DNA of 45,702 nucleotides from Gemmatimonadota bacterium. Its GTDB lineage: Bacteria; Gemmatimonadota; Gemmatimonadetes; Gemmatimonadales; Gemmatimonadaceae. Below are positions 18,261 to 25,510 of the stretch, in pieces. The DNA lies in NCBI GenBank assembly GCA_003141205.1, contig PLLD01000029.1:1-45702 (forward strand), read 5' to 3'. The notes beneath the pieces were generated by a model. That model ran no database searches. It worked only from the letters and a program-made list of their open reading frames with translations, and was not told where the DNA came from. A program made the translations under genes and the position numbers. Each line of letters opens with the position of its first letter. The stretch's first letter is position 1.

Positions 18261-18836
18261 TTAGACGAGCCCCGCGAGCTGCTCGCGCAGCCGTTTCAAT
18301 GCCCGGCCGATCCGCATCTCCACCGTCCGCACGGCGACCCCCAATCGCTCGGCGATCTCCGCATGCGAATACCCCTGCCACCGGAGAGCGTAGGCCGCAC
18401 GGCTCGCCTCCGGGAGCTGATCGATCGCCCAGCGCACCGCGCTATCCAGCTCCGCCGCGCGCACCGTCTCCTCGGCCTGCGCGCCGGCATGCAGTCCGTC
18501 GGCGATCAGCCGCTCGTGCGCGACCGCGCGCGACAGTCGTACGTCACCGCGGGCGCGCCGCATGGCGTTCCATGAGCGATTGCGCGTGGCGCCGTAGAGG
18601 TACTGCCGAAGCGTCCCGGAGACCGACAGGGTCGCGCGCAGCCGCCAGACCGCGTAGAACACATCCTGCACGACCTCGGCGGCCGTTTCCGGCGAGCCGG
18701 TCAATACCGCCGCGTACGCGGACAGCGCATCCGCGTGCTGGCGCACGATCGCGTCGAAGGCCCGCTCGTCGCCGGATCGCAGACGCGCGATAAGACGTCG
18801 CTCCTCCGTGAGAAGAGCAACGGCCTCGCCAGCCAT
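18261..18836 (-). CDS. ECF-type RNA polymerase sigma factor (FecI-like)
   Basis: A 191-residue sigma factor with region 2 (RLRSGDERAFDAIVRQHADALSAYA ... VQDVFYAVWR, then TRNRSWNAMRRARG) and region 4 (QLPEASRAAYALRWQGY SHAEIAERLGVAVRTVEMRIGRALKRLREQL). It has no regions 1 or 3, as expected for ECF factors. The frame stays open upstream to 19133, but that would run through the terminator at 19003-19039 and into the next gene, so the start must be below 19003. ATG codons at 18896, 18890 and 18836 are possible, none with a good ribosome binding site; I use 18836, which gives a normal ECF N-terminus. It should direct transcription of the fecR-susC-susD operon when released by FecR. Confidence 0.9.
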   Translation of the reverse strand: MAGEAVALLTEERRLIARLRSGDERAFDAIVRQHADALSAYAAVLTGSPETAAEVVQDVFYAVWRLRATLSVSGTLRQYLYGATRNRSWNAMRRARGDVRLSRAVAHERLIADGLHAGAQAEETVRAAELDSAVRWAIDQLPEASRAAYALRWQGYSHAEIAERLGVAVRTVEMRIGRALKRLREQLAGLV

Positions 18837-19002
18837 CGGCGGCGGACCTGGGGATGCTGCGTCGGGATGCACTGCCGAGCGACGGGCCATGCGCATGCGG
18901 TACCGGTCGGTGGCGATCCACCCACGGATCGCCGTGAAAAGCAGGTCATCGATCGAACGCGGCCCATAGATAGTGCGCAGCCGCGCGGGATGCAACGGGA
19001 AA

Positions 19003-19039
19003 GAAAAGGGGGGAGGCGCCGTGGCGTGGCGCCTCCCCC
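19003..19039 (-). terminator. Rho-independent terminator of the small basic protein gene
   Basis: A perfect 12-bp inverted repeat (GGGGGAGGCGCC at 19009-19020, GGCGCCTCCCCC at 19028-19039) with a 7-base loop. On the minus strand it is followed by CTTTTCTTT. It lies 25 bp after the stop of the gene at 19064 and separates it from the sigma factor. Confidence 0.9.
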
Positions 19040-19063
19040 ACTGATCCTTCCTGGACCCCGGTC

Positions 19064-19294
19064 CTACTTCCTGAGCGCCTCCGGATGCTCCCGCGGGTCG
19101 ACCCAGTGCTTCCCGGTCTTCGCCATCACCCACACATCGCTCACCTCACGCAGATCCGGTAACACCTCACGCCCCGTCAGGAGAGCCACCTTCACCGCGT
19201 GTCGCTCCGCCTGATGTGCGAGGCGCTTGTCCACCTTCTCACTCGCCACCGTCTTCGTGGGAACCACGGGATGCTTCTTCCGGGACCGGCTCAT
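19064..19294 (-). CDS. Small basic protein of unknown function
   Basis: A 76-residue Lys/Arg/His-rich protein with no signal peptide or membrane segment. It reads MSRSRKKHPVVPTKTVASEK at the start, then a basic helix, then LREVSDVWVMAKTGKHWVDP, the most conserved-looking part. I choose the ATG at 19294 because AGGAGGG (19301-19307) lies 6 bases upstream; an ATG at 19369 in the same frame has no such site. The gene is a single transcription unit with its own strong terminator. Nucleic-acid or ribosome binding would suit the composition, but no domain is recognised. Confidence 0.75.
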   Translation of the reverse strand: MSRSRKKHPVVPTKTVASEKVDKRLAHQAERHAVKVALLTGREVLPDLREVSDVWVMAKTGKHWVDPREHPEALRK

Positions 19295-19365
19295 CGACCA
19301 CCCTCCTGAGGCGTTCGCGTCCATAGGATTGATCGCCGGAGCGCTCAGCGCAATCCGTCGCGCTC

Positions 19366-19386
19366 CCATCGATCGCTACCATCGAT
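19366..19386. repeat. Pair of 8-bp direct repeats upstream of the small basic protein gene
   Basis: CCATCGAT occurs at 19366-19373 and 19379-19386, a 13-bp period, about 70-90 bp upstream of the ATG at 19294. It could be an operator for that gene, but GATCG-type words are frequent in this DNA. Confidence 0.3.
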
Positions 19387-19433
19387 TGACGCCGCGAGTT
19401 CCCTCGCGTTTCGGCGCGCATTTTGCATCCCGA

Positions 19434-20663
19434 CTACTGCCCGGGATGCACGAGTGCACGCGCGGGTCGCCCTGCGGGGAAGAACCGCTTCAGCGCGAGG
19501 AAGTGCCGCTCGTAGAGGTGCCAACTCGCCACCCCCAGCGCCGCCGTACACGTCGTCGCGATCACGAAAAAGACCCCCTGCCGAAGCAGCCCCGTGCCTG
19601 CCAGTAACGGCACCCGGTTCACGACCGCATACACCGGGCCAAACGTGAGCAGCATCGGAAGATGGAAGACGTACATCCCGTAGCTGTACTTCCCGAAGAA
19701 TTGAAACACCGGGCGCGTCACGAGCCCATCAACCCACCCCTGCGATGCCGCGGCCACGAACGCCGTGAAGCTCACGGCCACCGCACTGAATCCCACCGCA
19801 TTGTGGAAGGGCATGAGCGCCGGCCATCGCACGGTCGCCAGGAACGACACCGCCGCCGCGATCCCCGCCACGATCCCCACGCGCGCGATCGTGCGCCGAT
19901 ACGGCGCGAGCCCCGCCGCACTCGGCGGATACCGCAGCAGGATCGCGACCGCGCCCCCCGCCGCCAGCGTGTCCATCCGCGTCCACACGTACGATGCCAC
20001 CCAGTCCCCGGAGCCGCTCGCGATCACGCCGATGCGGCAGATCAGCGCCCCGAACACGCAGGCCACACAAATGCGCAGGAGTGTCTTCGGCGAAAGTGTG
20101 AAGACCAGCCAGGGCCATATCAGATAGAACTGCTCTTCCACCGCGAGAGACCAGAAATGGCCCGTGTTGTACGGCATCGCCCCCGGCCGGCGCCAGATGA
20201 AATTCGTGGCGTGCAGCCAGTACCACCACTGATTGTGTCGCAGCGTGTCGAGCGCGGGCGTGCCACCGGGGCGAAAGAGCGGAAACACCACCACGAGGGC
20301 GAAAACGACGCCGTAGTACAACGGGAGCACGCGGAGCCCACGCCGCGCGTAGAAATTGCGCACCCGGTGCGGCGTGTCCCGCGCATCCAGCAGCACCCCG
20401 GTGATCAGAAACCCGGAGAGTACGAAGAAGAGGTCGAGGCCGGTGTACCCGAGCAGCAGCACACCGTGGACCGCCCGATCCGCTGCCGTGGCAGGCCCAT
20501 CCAGCGCGAAATGCGCGCAGAGGACCAGCACCATCGCGACCCCCCGCACCCCGTCGAGCGCCGGGACGCGCTGCTCCCCCCGCGCGCGCCGAGGGGCAGG
20601 ATTCCGAGCGGCGGACGCCCCAGTGGCGGAGGACGGCGCGGATGCGACGACGGAGCTAGACAT
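19434..20663 (-). CDS. Acyltransferase-3 family membrane protein
   Basis: A 409-residue membrane protein of the OafA/NodX acyltransferase-3 family. The first helix has RVPALDGVRGVAMVLVLCAH, with the Arg and His used by this family, and it is followed by GLDLFFVLSGFLITGVL, the signature 'FFxLSGFLI', and FYARRGLRVLPLYY. Later GHFWSLAVEEQFYLIWP gives the 'WSLxxExQFYLxxP' motif. About ten helices in total. Such enzymes transfer O-acetyl or other acyl groups to surface glycans or secondary metabolites. The N-terminal 30 residues are Ser/Ala-rich and uncertain. Its ATG shares a CATG with the divergent gene at 20662. Confidence 0.93.
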   Translation of the reverse strand: MSSSVVASAPSSATGASAARNPAPRRARGEQRVPALDGVRGVAMVLVLCAHFALDGPATAADRAVHGVLLLGYTGLDLFFVLSGFLITGVLLDARDTPHRVRNFYARRGLRVLPLYYGVVFALVVVFPLFRPGGTPALDTLRHNQWWYWLHATNFIWRRPGAMPYNTGHFWSLAVEEQFYLIWPWLVFTLSPKTLLRICVACVFGALICRIGVIASGSGDWVASYVWTRMDTLAAGGAVAILLRYPPSAAGLAPYRRTIARVGIVAGIAAAVSFLATVRWPALMPFHNAVGFSAVAVSFTAFVAAASQGWVDGLVTRPVFQFFGKYSYGMYVFHLPMLLTFGPVYAVVNRVPLLAGTGLLRQGVFFVIATTCTAALGVASWHLYERHFLALKRFFPAGRPARALVHPGQ

Positions 20664-21444
20664 GACGGTGGGGTACGACCATCATACGATCCTGCAGGGT
20701 CCTTGGGGACTCCCCCCGGCCCCGACGGACAGCCGCACCCCTGGCATGCGCCCCGATACGAAGCAAGGTTTTCATTTCGGCACGAATTTCCTCTTCGCCC
20801 CGGCCCCGACGAGCGATCCGGCGTCGCTCCTGCAATTCCAGCAGCGACTGGCCGAAACGAGTAACACCCTCGTCTTCGACCAGGCGCAGCGTACGCCGAC
20901 GGGAGTGGCCCTGGCGCGACAGGCCCTCCCCCTCCAGATCACCGTGGGACTCGTCGGCCCCGGGCTCGGGCAGCTCCTGATGGCCGCCCCACAGCCTAAC
21001 CGCCCGTTGGTCAGCTTCATCGAAGAGGCCGAAATGATCGTGCAGGCCTACCGGCGCGTCTGGCCGGCGCCCGTGCAGATCGTGCGGCGCGATTGCACGC
21101 TCCGCTACCTGTACGCCGTGCGCGAGGGGCACGCGATGCAGTTCCTCTGGGAGCGGCGCCTGCATCAAACCGAAGCCGGTCTCCACCCCCTCGGCCGCCC
21201 CGTGCTCGGCGGCGGCCTTCGCCTCGTCATGCCCGCCCGGCCCGATGCACCGGCCGATCCGGGAATCGAAGTCAAGATCGAGTCGCTGCTCGCGGATGCG
21301 CGTCAACTGTTTCTCGAAACCCAATTTGTGTGGGAAATGGCGCCGGCCACCGGCGGAGACATGGATCCGCGCCCTCTGATCGAGGCGGTAGATGCGTATA
21401 ACGACGGGCCGCTGACAGATTTTGTGACAGCGGGCGCGTGGTGA
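20662..21444 (+). CDS. Conserved-looking hypothetical protein, 260 residues
   Basis: A soluble protein with no signal peptide and no domain that I recognise. The sequence is well formed and coding-like: KQGFHFGTNFLFAPAPTSDP near the start, RPLVSFIEEAEMIVQAYRRVWP in the middle and DARQLFLETQFVWEMAPAT near the end. I use the ATG at 20662 because GGAG (20652-20655) lies 6 bases upstream; an ATG at 20746 is possible and would leave an 80-bp leader. It is divergent from the acyltransferase gene and directly followed by the TPR gene, so the two plus-strand genes may be one unit. Confidence 0.7.
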   Translation: MTVGYDHHTILQGPWGLPPAPTDSRTPGMRPDTKQGFHFGTNFLFAPAPTSDPASLLQFQQRLAETSNTLVFDQAQRTPTGVALARQALPLQITVGLVGPGLGQLLMAAPQPNRPLVSFIEEAEMIVQAYRRVWPAPVQIVRRDCTLRYLYAVREGHAMQFLWERRLHQTEAGLHPLGRPVLGGGLRLVMPARPDAPADPGIEVKIESLLADARQLFLETQFVWEMAPATGGDMDPRPLIEAVDAYNDGPLTDFVTAGAW

Positions 21445-21492
21445 TTATCCCGAATTCCGCCGTCCGGCAGAGCCGGTGGCGAAAACTGCCCC

Positions 21493-21521
21493 TTGCAGGA
21501 GCGACGCGGAAGGTCTACTCT
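21493..21521 (+). promoter_or_regulatory. Candidate sigma-70-like promoter of the TPR gene
   Basis: TTGCAG (21493-21498) and TACTCT (21516-21521) are spaced by 17 bases. The predicted transcript start is near 21528, only about 9 bases before the ATG at 21537, so the leader would be very short. Matches to consensus are partial. Confidence 0.35.
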
Positions 21522-21536
21522 GGGGGCACGACCTCT

Positions 21537-22808
21537 ATGCGCCCCTCCGCCAAATCCGCCGCCGCGCCGCAGTCCGGGCGGACCGTTGCCCACACCGCCT
21601 TTTTCGAGGCGCTCGGTGCGTTGCCCGATGGGGGCGGAGCACGCTGGGCCGATATCCTCGCCGGTCTCGTGACGTTGCGGCTGGTCGATCGGTGGGCGCG
21701 TCACGAAACGTCGTCATTGTCGCGGACCGCCCTCAACGCCGTCGAGCAGGCGATCTGCAGCGTCGATGTGCGTACCCCTCTCCGGCCAGCGCTGAACGAG
21801 ATCGTCGAGGCGGTGCGCGGCTCGCTGCATCGCGCAGACGTCGATGTCCTGGCCGCCGTCCTGGCGTACGCGCACACGCTCCGGCTCAACGCCGATTGGG
21901 CGCTCGCCACCGATGTCTATCAGACGGTGATCACGGCCGCGCGCACGCCGGGCGACCAGCGGCTCGCGCCCGAGGCGTACGATCGGCTCGGCTACTGCTT
22001 GCGTATGCTGGGCGAGCTCGACCGCGCGCTCGAGGCCTATTCCGCCGGTCATGCGATCGCGATCGAGCGGGGCGACACCACCATGGCGCTCCGCATTCGC
22101 GTGTCGGAGGCCAACGTCTCGATCGGCCGCGGGAATTTCCCGGCCGCCGAGCTGCTGCTGGAGGAAATCGTGACGGCGGCGTATGCGGCGGACCTCCCCG
22201 CGATCGCCGCCCTCGCTCTGCACGACCGGGGCCTCGTGGCACACGTTCGCGGACAGATCGAGCGCGGCATCCTGTTCTATCACGACGCGCTCATTCACGC
22301 GACCGATCCCAGCCAGCGCGATCGTCTGCTCGCGGATCTGGGCCGAGCCTTCGGAGAGATGGGCGCGCGCGACGTCGCGCGCGAGGCCCTGCTCCTTCTA
22401 TATGTGACGGGCACCGCCCAGGTCGATCGTTGGGTTGCCGCGATCAACCTGCTCGAGCTCGCCGCACTCGACACGCAAGAGACGGTGTTCGAGGAGTACC
22501 GGCGCGAGCTCGCCCGTGCCGACCTTCCCCCCCGCTACCAGGCATTTTACCACCTCTTCGTCGGCGAGGGATGCGCGCGCTTCGGCCGGATGAAATGCGC
22601 ACTCTCCAGCTTCCACCGCGCCATCAAGGTCGCCGAGGAATACGAGGTGAATGAAGTCCTTGTCCGCGCCCAGACGGGGCGCGACGCCGTCCAGCGGCAT
22701 CGCGCCACGCCTCCGTACCCGGCGGCGGTCGAGGTCCCGGAGACCGTTGCGCATGTCGCGAGCGCCCTACGGATCCTCCGGGAACAGGCGGCAGCCGCTC
22801 ACCCCTAA
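21537..22808 (+). CDS. Tetratricopeptide-repeat protein
   Basis: A 423-residue all-helical protein without a signal peptide. TPR-like pairs cover residues from about 110 to 390: AYDRLGYCLRMLGELDRALE AYSAGHAIAI, LALHDRGLVAHVRGQIERG ILFYHDAL, LADLGRAFGEMGARDVARE ALLLLY, and YHLFVGEGCARFGRMKCALS SFHRAI. The N-terminal 100 residues are a different helical domain with ADILAGLVTLRLVDRWARHE. The frame is open back to 21438, but the ATG at 21537 follows a promoter-like sequence. The layout resembles the effector-less sensory part of TPR regulators, but no DNA-binding domain is visible. A convergent small lipoprotein gene and a plus-strand regulator gene follow. Confidence 0.8.
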   Translation: MRPSAKSAAAPQSGRTVAHTAFFEALGALPDGGGARWADILAGLVTLRLVDRWARHETSSLSRTALNAVEQAICSVDVRTPLRPALNEIVEAVRGSLHRADVDVLAAVLAYAHTLRLNADWALATDVYQTVITAARTPGDQRLAPEAYDRLGYCLRMLGELDRALEAYSAGHAIAIERGDTTMALRIRVSEANVSIGRGNFPAAELLLEEIVTAAYAADLPAIAALALHDRGLVAHVRGQIERGILFYHDALIHATDPSQRDRLLADLGRAFGEMGARDVAREALLLLYVTGTAQVDRWVAAINLLELAALDTQETVFEEYRRELARADLPPRYQAFYHLFVGEGCARFGRMKCALSSFHRAIKVAEEYEVNEVLVRAQTGRDAVQRHRATPPYPAAVEVPETVAHVASALRILREQAAAAHP

Positions 22809-22844
22809 TAGAGCGACTACCGCGCGGAACCGAGTTTTATGCGC

Positions 22845-22976
22845 CTAGTGACACTGTCCACTGCCGAGCCCGACACCCGGGTTGCCGCAGTCACGCGACG
22901 GTGACGTCGGGCTGGCACAAGCGGCGAGAACAACGGCGGCAATGGTGATGGCGAGCATCGAGAGGCGGCGGGTCAT
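22845..22976 (-). CDS. Small cysteine-containing lipoprotein, 43 residues
   Basis: A complete short frame from ATG 22976 to TAG. It encodes MTRRLSMLAITIAAVVLAAC followed by a 23-residue mature part, ASPTSPSRDCGNPGVGLGSGQCH. The lipobox VLAAC with a basic n-region and a hydrophobic h-region is textbook, which is the main reason to call such a short gene. GGAG lies about 9 bases upstream. Besides the lipidated Cys20, the mature peptide has two cysteines near its Gly-rich C-terminus that could form one disulfide or bind a metal. It is convergent with the TPR gene and divergent from the regulator gene. The role is unknown. Confidence 0.65.
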   Translation of the reverse strand: MTRRLSMLAITIAAVVLAACASPTSPSRDCGNPGVGLGSGQCH

Positions 22977-23099
22977 TGTCGGGATCTCCGAAGTGAAGGG
23001 GCAGACAGCACGGTACCATTACCAGTGTAGGCCGCCTGCTGGAGCCCCGACATGAGCCATTTCGGCCACGATACCCCCTAATCAGGGAACGCGGCGCTC

Positions 23100-23990
23100 G
23101 TGGAAATCGTCGCTCTCCTGTCCGAGCATCTGCTGACCGCGTTCTCTCTCGCGGCAGGGCCTCGGCACAGCGTGCGGATCGTGCGCACGGTTGCCGCGTT
23201 CGATGCGGTTCTGCGCCTGCATCCGATCGATGTCGCCGTGGTCGACCCGCAGGCTGCGGGGGTGGGGCGCGGGGGGATGCTCCAGCTCATCCCCGTGCTG
23301 GCGCGCCATGCCACCGTCCCGACCATCGCCTACACGACGGTCTCACCCGAGGCGGTCCGGGCCTGCGCGCGGCTAGCCGCGCACGGGGTGCACCATGTCG
23401 TGCTCAAAGGCTACGACGATGACCCCGCGAGTTTTCGTGCGCTACTCGAAGGGATTGGTGTCGAAGCGCTATCCGACGCGGTCCTCACGCTGTTGCAGCC
23501 GCTCCTGGCCCAGCTCCCCGGTCCGGTCGCCGCGGCCATCGAATCCCTCTTCCAACTCCCGCAAACCGTCGGCGACGTCGAGACTCTCGCCCGGCTCGCG
23601 GGAACTCCTCGCCGGACCTTCGACAGGGTCCTGGCCCGCGCCGGGCTGGTACAGGGGTGGACCCTCATCCGCGCGGCGCGGGTGGTCAGAGCCTACGATT
23701 ATCTCCGCGGCCCCGCCAGCCGCGTGAAAGAAGCCGCGGCGAAGGTGGGCTACCTTCGACCCGAGCAGCTCACGGATGACGTGACCCTGATCACCGGGTT
23801 CCTGCCGTCGTCGCTCCGCCGTGCCCTCGACCCCGAGGATTTCGTCGCGCGCGTCGCATTGCGCCTGCGCCGCGTACCGGTCGTGATCGCGCCGGAGCCC
23901 CCCATCATCCATCACGCCACGAGACCAGGGGTGCACAACGTGCCGGCCGTCCCCGCCCTGCGCACCCTGCGCCCCCGAACGGGGTCGTAA
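23100..23990 (+). CDS. Receiver-like / AraC-type helix-turn-helix regulator
   Basis: A 296-residue cytoplasmic protein from a GTG start. Residues 1-115 look like a CheY-type receiver fold: VDVAVVDP-like strand (here IDVAVVDPQ, a possible phospho-acceptor Asp), VPTIAYTTVSPEAV, and HHVVLKGYDD with the conserved Lys. The paired acidic residues after the first strand are missing (IVALLSEH), so it may not be phosphorylated normally. Residues about 150-240 form an AraC-like double helix-turn-helix: VGDVETLARLAGTPRRTFDRVL and RVKEAAAKVGYLRPEQLTDD. No histidine kinase gene is nearby. Likely targets are the divergent small lipoprotein gene or its own promoter, in the 123-bp shared upstream region. Confidence 0.7.
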   Translation: MEIVALLSEHLLTAFSLAAGPRHSVRIVRTVAAFDAVLRLHPIDVAVVDPQAAGVGRGGMLQLIPVLARHATVPTIAYTTVSPEAVRACARLAAHGVHHVVLKGYDDDPASFRALLEGIGVEALSDAVLTLLQPLLAQLPGPVAAAIESLFQLPQTVGDVETLARLAGTPRRTFDRVLARAGLVQGWTLIRAARVVRAYDYLRGPASRVKEAAAKVGYLRPEQLTDDVTLITGFLPSSLRRALDPEDFVARVALRLRRVPVVIAPEPPIIHHATRPGVHNVPAVPALRTLRPRTGS

Positions 23991-23991
23991 G

Positions 23992-24012
23992 CAGCCCAGG
24001 AATACCTGGCTG
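23992..24012. terminator. Hairpin between convergent genes
   Basis: CCAGG and CCTGG flank an AATA loop, extended by CAG/CTG with one bulged C. It sits exactly between the convergent regulator and YncE-like genes and may serve both. No T-run follows on either strand. Confidence 0.35.
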
Positions 24013-24031
24013 AGCTCGCCCGAAGCGCGGG

Positions 24032-24997
24032 TTACGGGGCGAGAACGGCGGCCATCAGAACCCAGCCCGTCCGGTCCGTGCCGCTCGACTGATCGTAATA
24101 GAAGGCGTAGACCTTGTGGGTCACCGGGTCGACCGCCACCGAGCGAGCACCGCCTCCGGTTTTCACGACGTCGACGACCTTATAGGAATCCGGCGTGTCT
24201 TCGTGCACGATCGTGAGCGACGAGTCGGTCCGATTGGCATTGAAGATGAGCCGGGTCGCGGCATCGAACCCGTTCTCGTCGGCGTGCCCGCTCACGGGAA
24301 TCCGGGTGACGACCGCGCCATTGTCGGCATTCACGACGACGAGCTCCTTGTCGCAGCCCAAGAAGAGCCGCCGGCGTGCGCGGTCCATCGACAGCCCCTG
24401 GGGCTCCCGACAGTTGGCGATCGGGTACCGCGTCTCGATGGCGAGCGTCGTGGGATCGACCTTGAGGACGATCGCCGAGTCCTCGCGATTGATGAACAGC
24501 TTCCCTCGTCCATCGGTTACGGCGGACTCCAGCTTGGTCCCGAGGTGTGTGCGGAGCACGACCGTGCCAGCCCGCATGTCGACGACCGTGACGGTGTCAT
24601 CGAGCATGAACGCCCGTCCCGTCCCTGGATCGAAGACGCTCGCATCACCCTCCCCGGCCACGCGTCCCGTCACCTTCCCCGTGACGAGATCGAAGAGCGT
24701 CCCGTTGCGCGCGAGTCCCCGTCCGAGCTCGACGGCGAGGGCGTAGCCGCCCGCGGCCTTCCCCGGGATCGAGTCGATGACACTGTCCCGGTCGATGTCG
24801 ACGATCGTGTTGCCGAGCCCGTAGAGCCGCCGGTGCGTCGAATCGATGACGATGAAGTCGGCCTTGTATCCGGCTCCCTGCGTGCCGAGCGTGATGCGGC
24901 GGACGACATGGTAGTGGGGACCGCGCTCCTGCGGCACGGCGGCGATGAGGGCCCCGGCGGCGAGCGTGGCGCATACCGAACGAGAGAGGGATCGCAT
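24032..24997 (-). CDS. Secreted YncE-like beta-propeller protein
   Basis: A 321-residue exported protein. The signal peptide is RSLSRSVCATLAAGALIAAV near the start. The mature part has repeated 40-45-residue blade motifs, for example RRLYGLGNTIVDIDRDSVID, GRAFMLDDTVTVVDMRAGTV, GKLFINREDSAIVLKVDPTT, RRLFLGCDKELVVVNADNGA and THKVYAFYYDQ, giving a seven-bladed YVTN/YncE propeller. No catalytic residues are recognisable; such proteins bind ligands or partners in the periplasm. I use the ATG at 24997, which places a normal signal peptide at the N-terminus; a GTG at 25021 would add eight residues. It is the last gene of the minus-strand run that starts at the aldo/keto reductase. Confidence 0.8.
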   Translation of the reverse strand: MRSLSRSVCATLAAGALIAAVPQERGPHYHVVRRITLGTQGAGYKADFIVIDSTHRRLYGLGNTIVDIDRDSVIDSIPGKAAGGYALAVELGRGLARNGTLFDLVTGKVTGRVAGEGDASVFDPGTGRAFMLDDTVTVVDMRAGTVVLRTHLGTKLESAVTDGRGKLFINREDSAIVLKVDPTTLAIETRYPIANCREPQGLSMDRARRRLFLGCDKELVVVNADNGAVVTRIPVSGHADENGFDAATRLIFNANRTDSSLTIVHEDTPDSYKVVDVVKTGGGARSVAVDPVTHKVYAFYYDQSSGTDRTGWVLMAAVLAP

Positions 24998-25069
24998 GAG
25001 GCGAGAACTTAAGACGTCCACCTGTCCTCACAATTACAGCGCGTAACGGCAATGTCACGCACCGCGCAC

Positions 25070-25510
25070 CTACCCGGTCGGCGCGTCGATCTCCGCGAGC
25101 CGACGGACGTGACGCCCGCCCTCGAACGCCGTCGAGAACCACGTCTCGACGATCGGGAGCAGCTCCGGCTCCGGAATCATCCGCTCGCCGAGCGACAGCA
25201 CGTTCGCATCGTTGTGCATCCGGGCCAGCCGCGCAGACTCGACGTTCCAGCAGAGCGTGCAGCGCACGCCCCGCACGCGATTGGCCACGATCGCCTCGCC
25301 ATTCCCCGAGCCCCCGAGCACGATCCCCCGCTCCGCCGCTCCACTCGCCACGGCCTCCGCGACCGGCCGGATGAACAGTGGGTAATCCACTGACGGCGAT
25401 GCGGCGTTCGTCCCGAAGTCCGTCACGGCATGCCCCTGCGCGCGCAGCCAGGCGATGAGGAGAGTCTTGTAGCGATACCCCGCGTGGTCCGACCCGATGG
25501 CGACCTTCAC
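25070..25510 (-). CDS. rpiB: RpiB/LacAB-family sugar-phosphate isomerase
   Basis: A 146-residue enzyme that should interconvert ribose 5-phosphate and ribulose 5-phosphate. It starts with GTG and VKVAIGSDHAGYRYK, the phosphate/substrate motif with Asp8 and His9. GIVLGGSGNGEAIVANRV contains Glu72 at the place where actinobacterial-type RpiB enzymes use Glu rather than Cys as the general base, followed by GVRCTLCWNVESARLARMHN and DANVLSLGERMI, the HNDAN motif. The start overlaps the dienelactone hydrolase stop in a GTGA, so the two are coupled. The usual length is about 145-160 residues. Confidence 0.93.
   Translation of the reverse strand: MKVAIGSDHAGYRYKTLLIAWLRAQGHAVTDFGTNAASPSVDYPLFIRPVAEAVASGAAERGIVLGGSGNGEAIVANRVRGVRCTLCWNVESARLARMHNDANVLSLGERMIPEPELLPIVETWFSTAFEGGRHVRRLAEIDAPTG

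Noticed and set aside
18960-18992. TTGCAT and TATCTA with 17-bp spacing upstream of the ECF sigma gene as a promoter
   Set aside because: Only three of six bases match consensus in each box; too weak to list, although some promoter must lie in 18837-19002.
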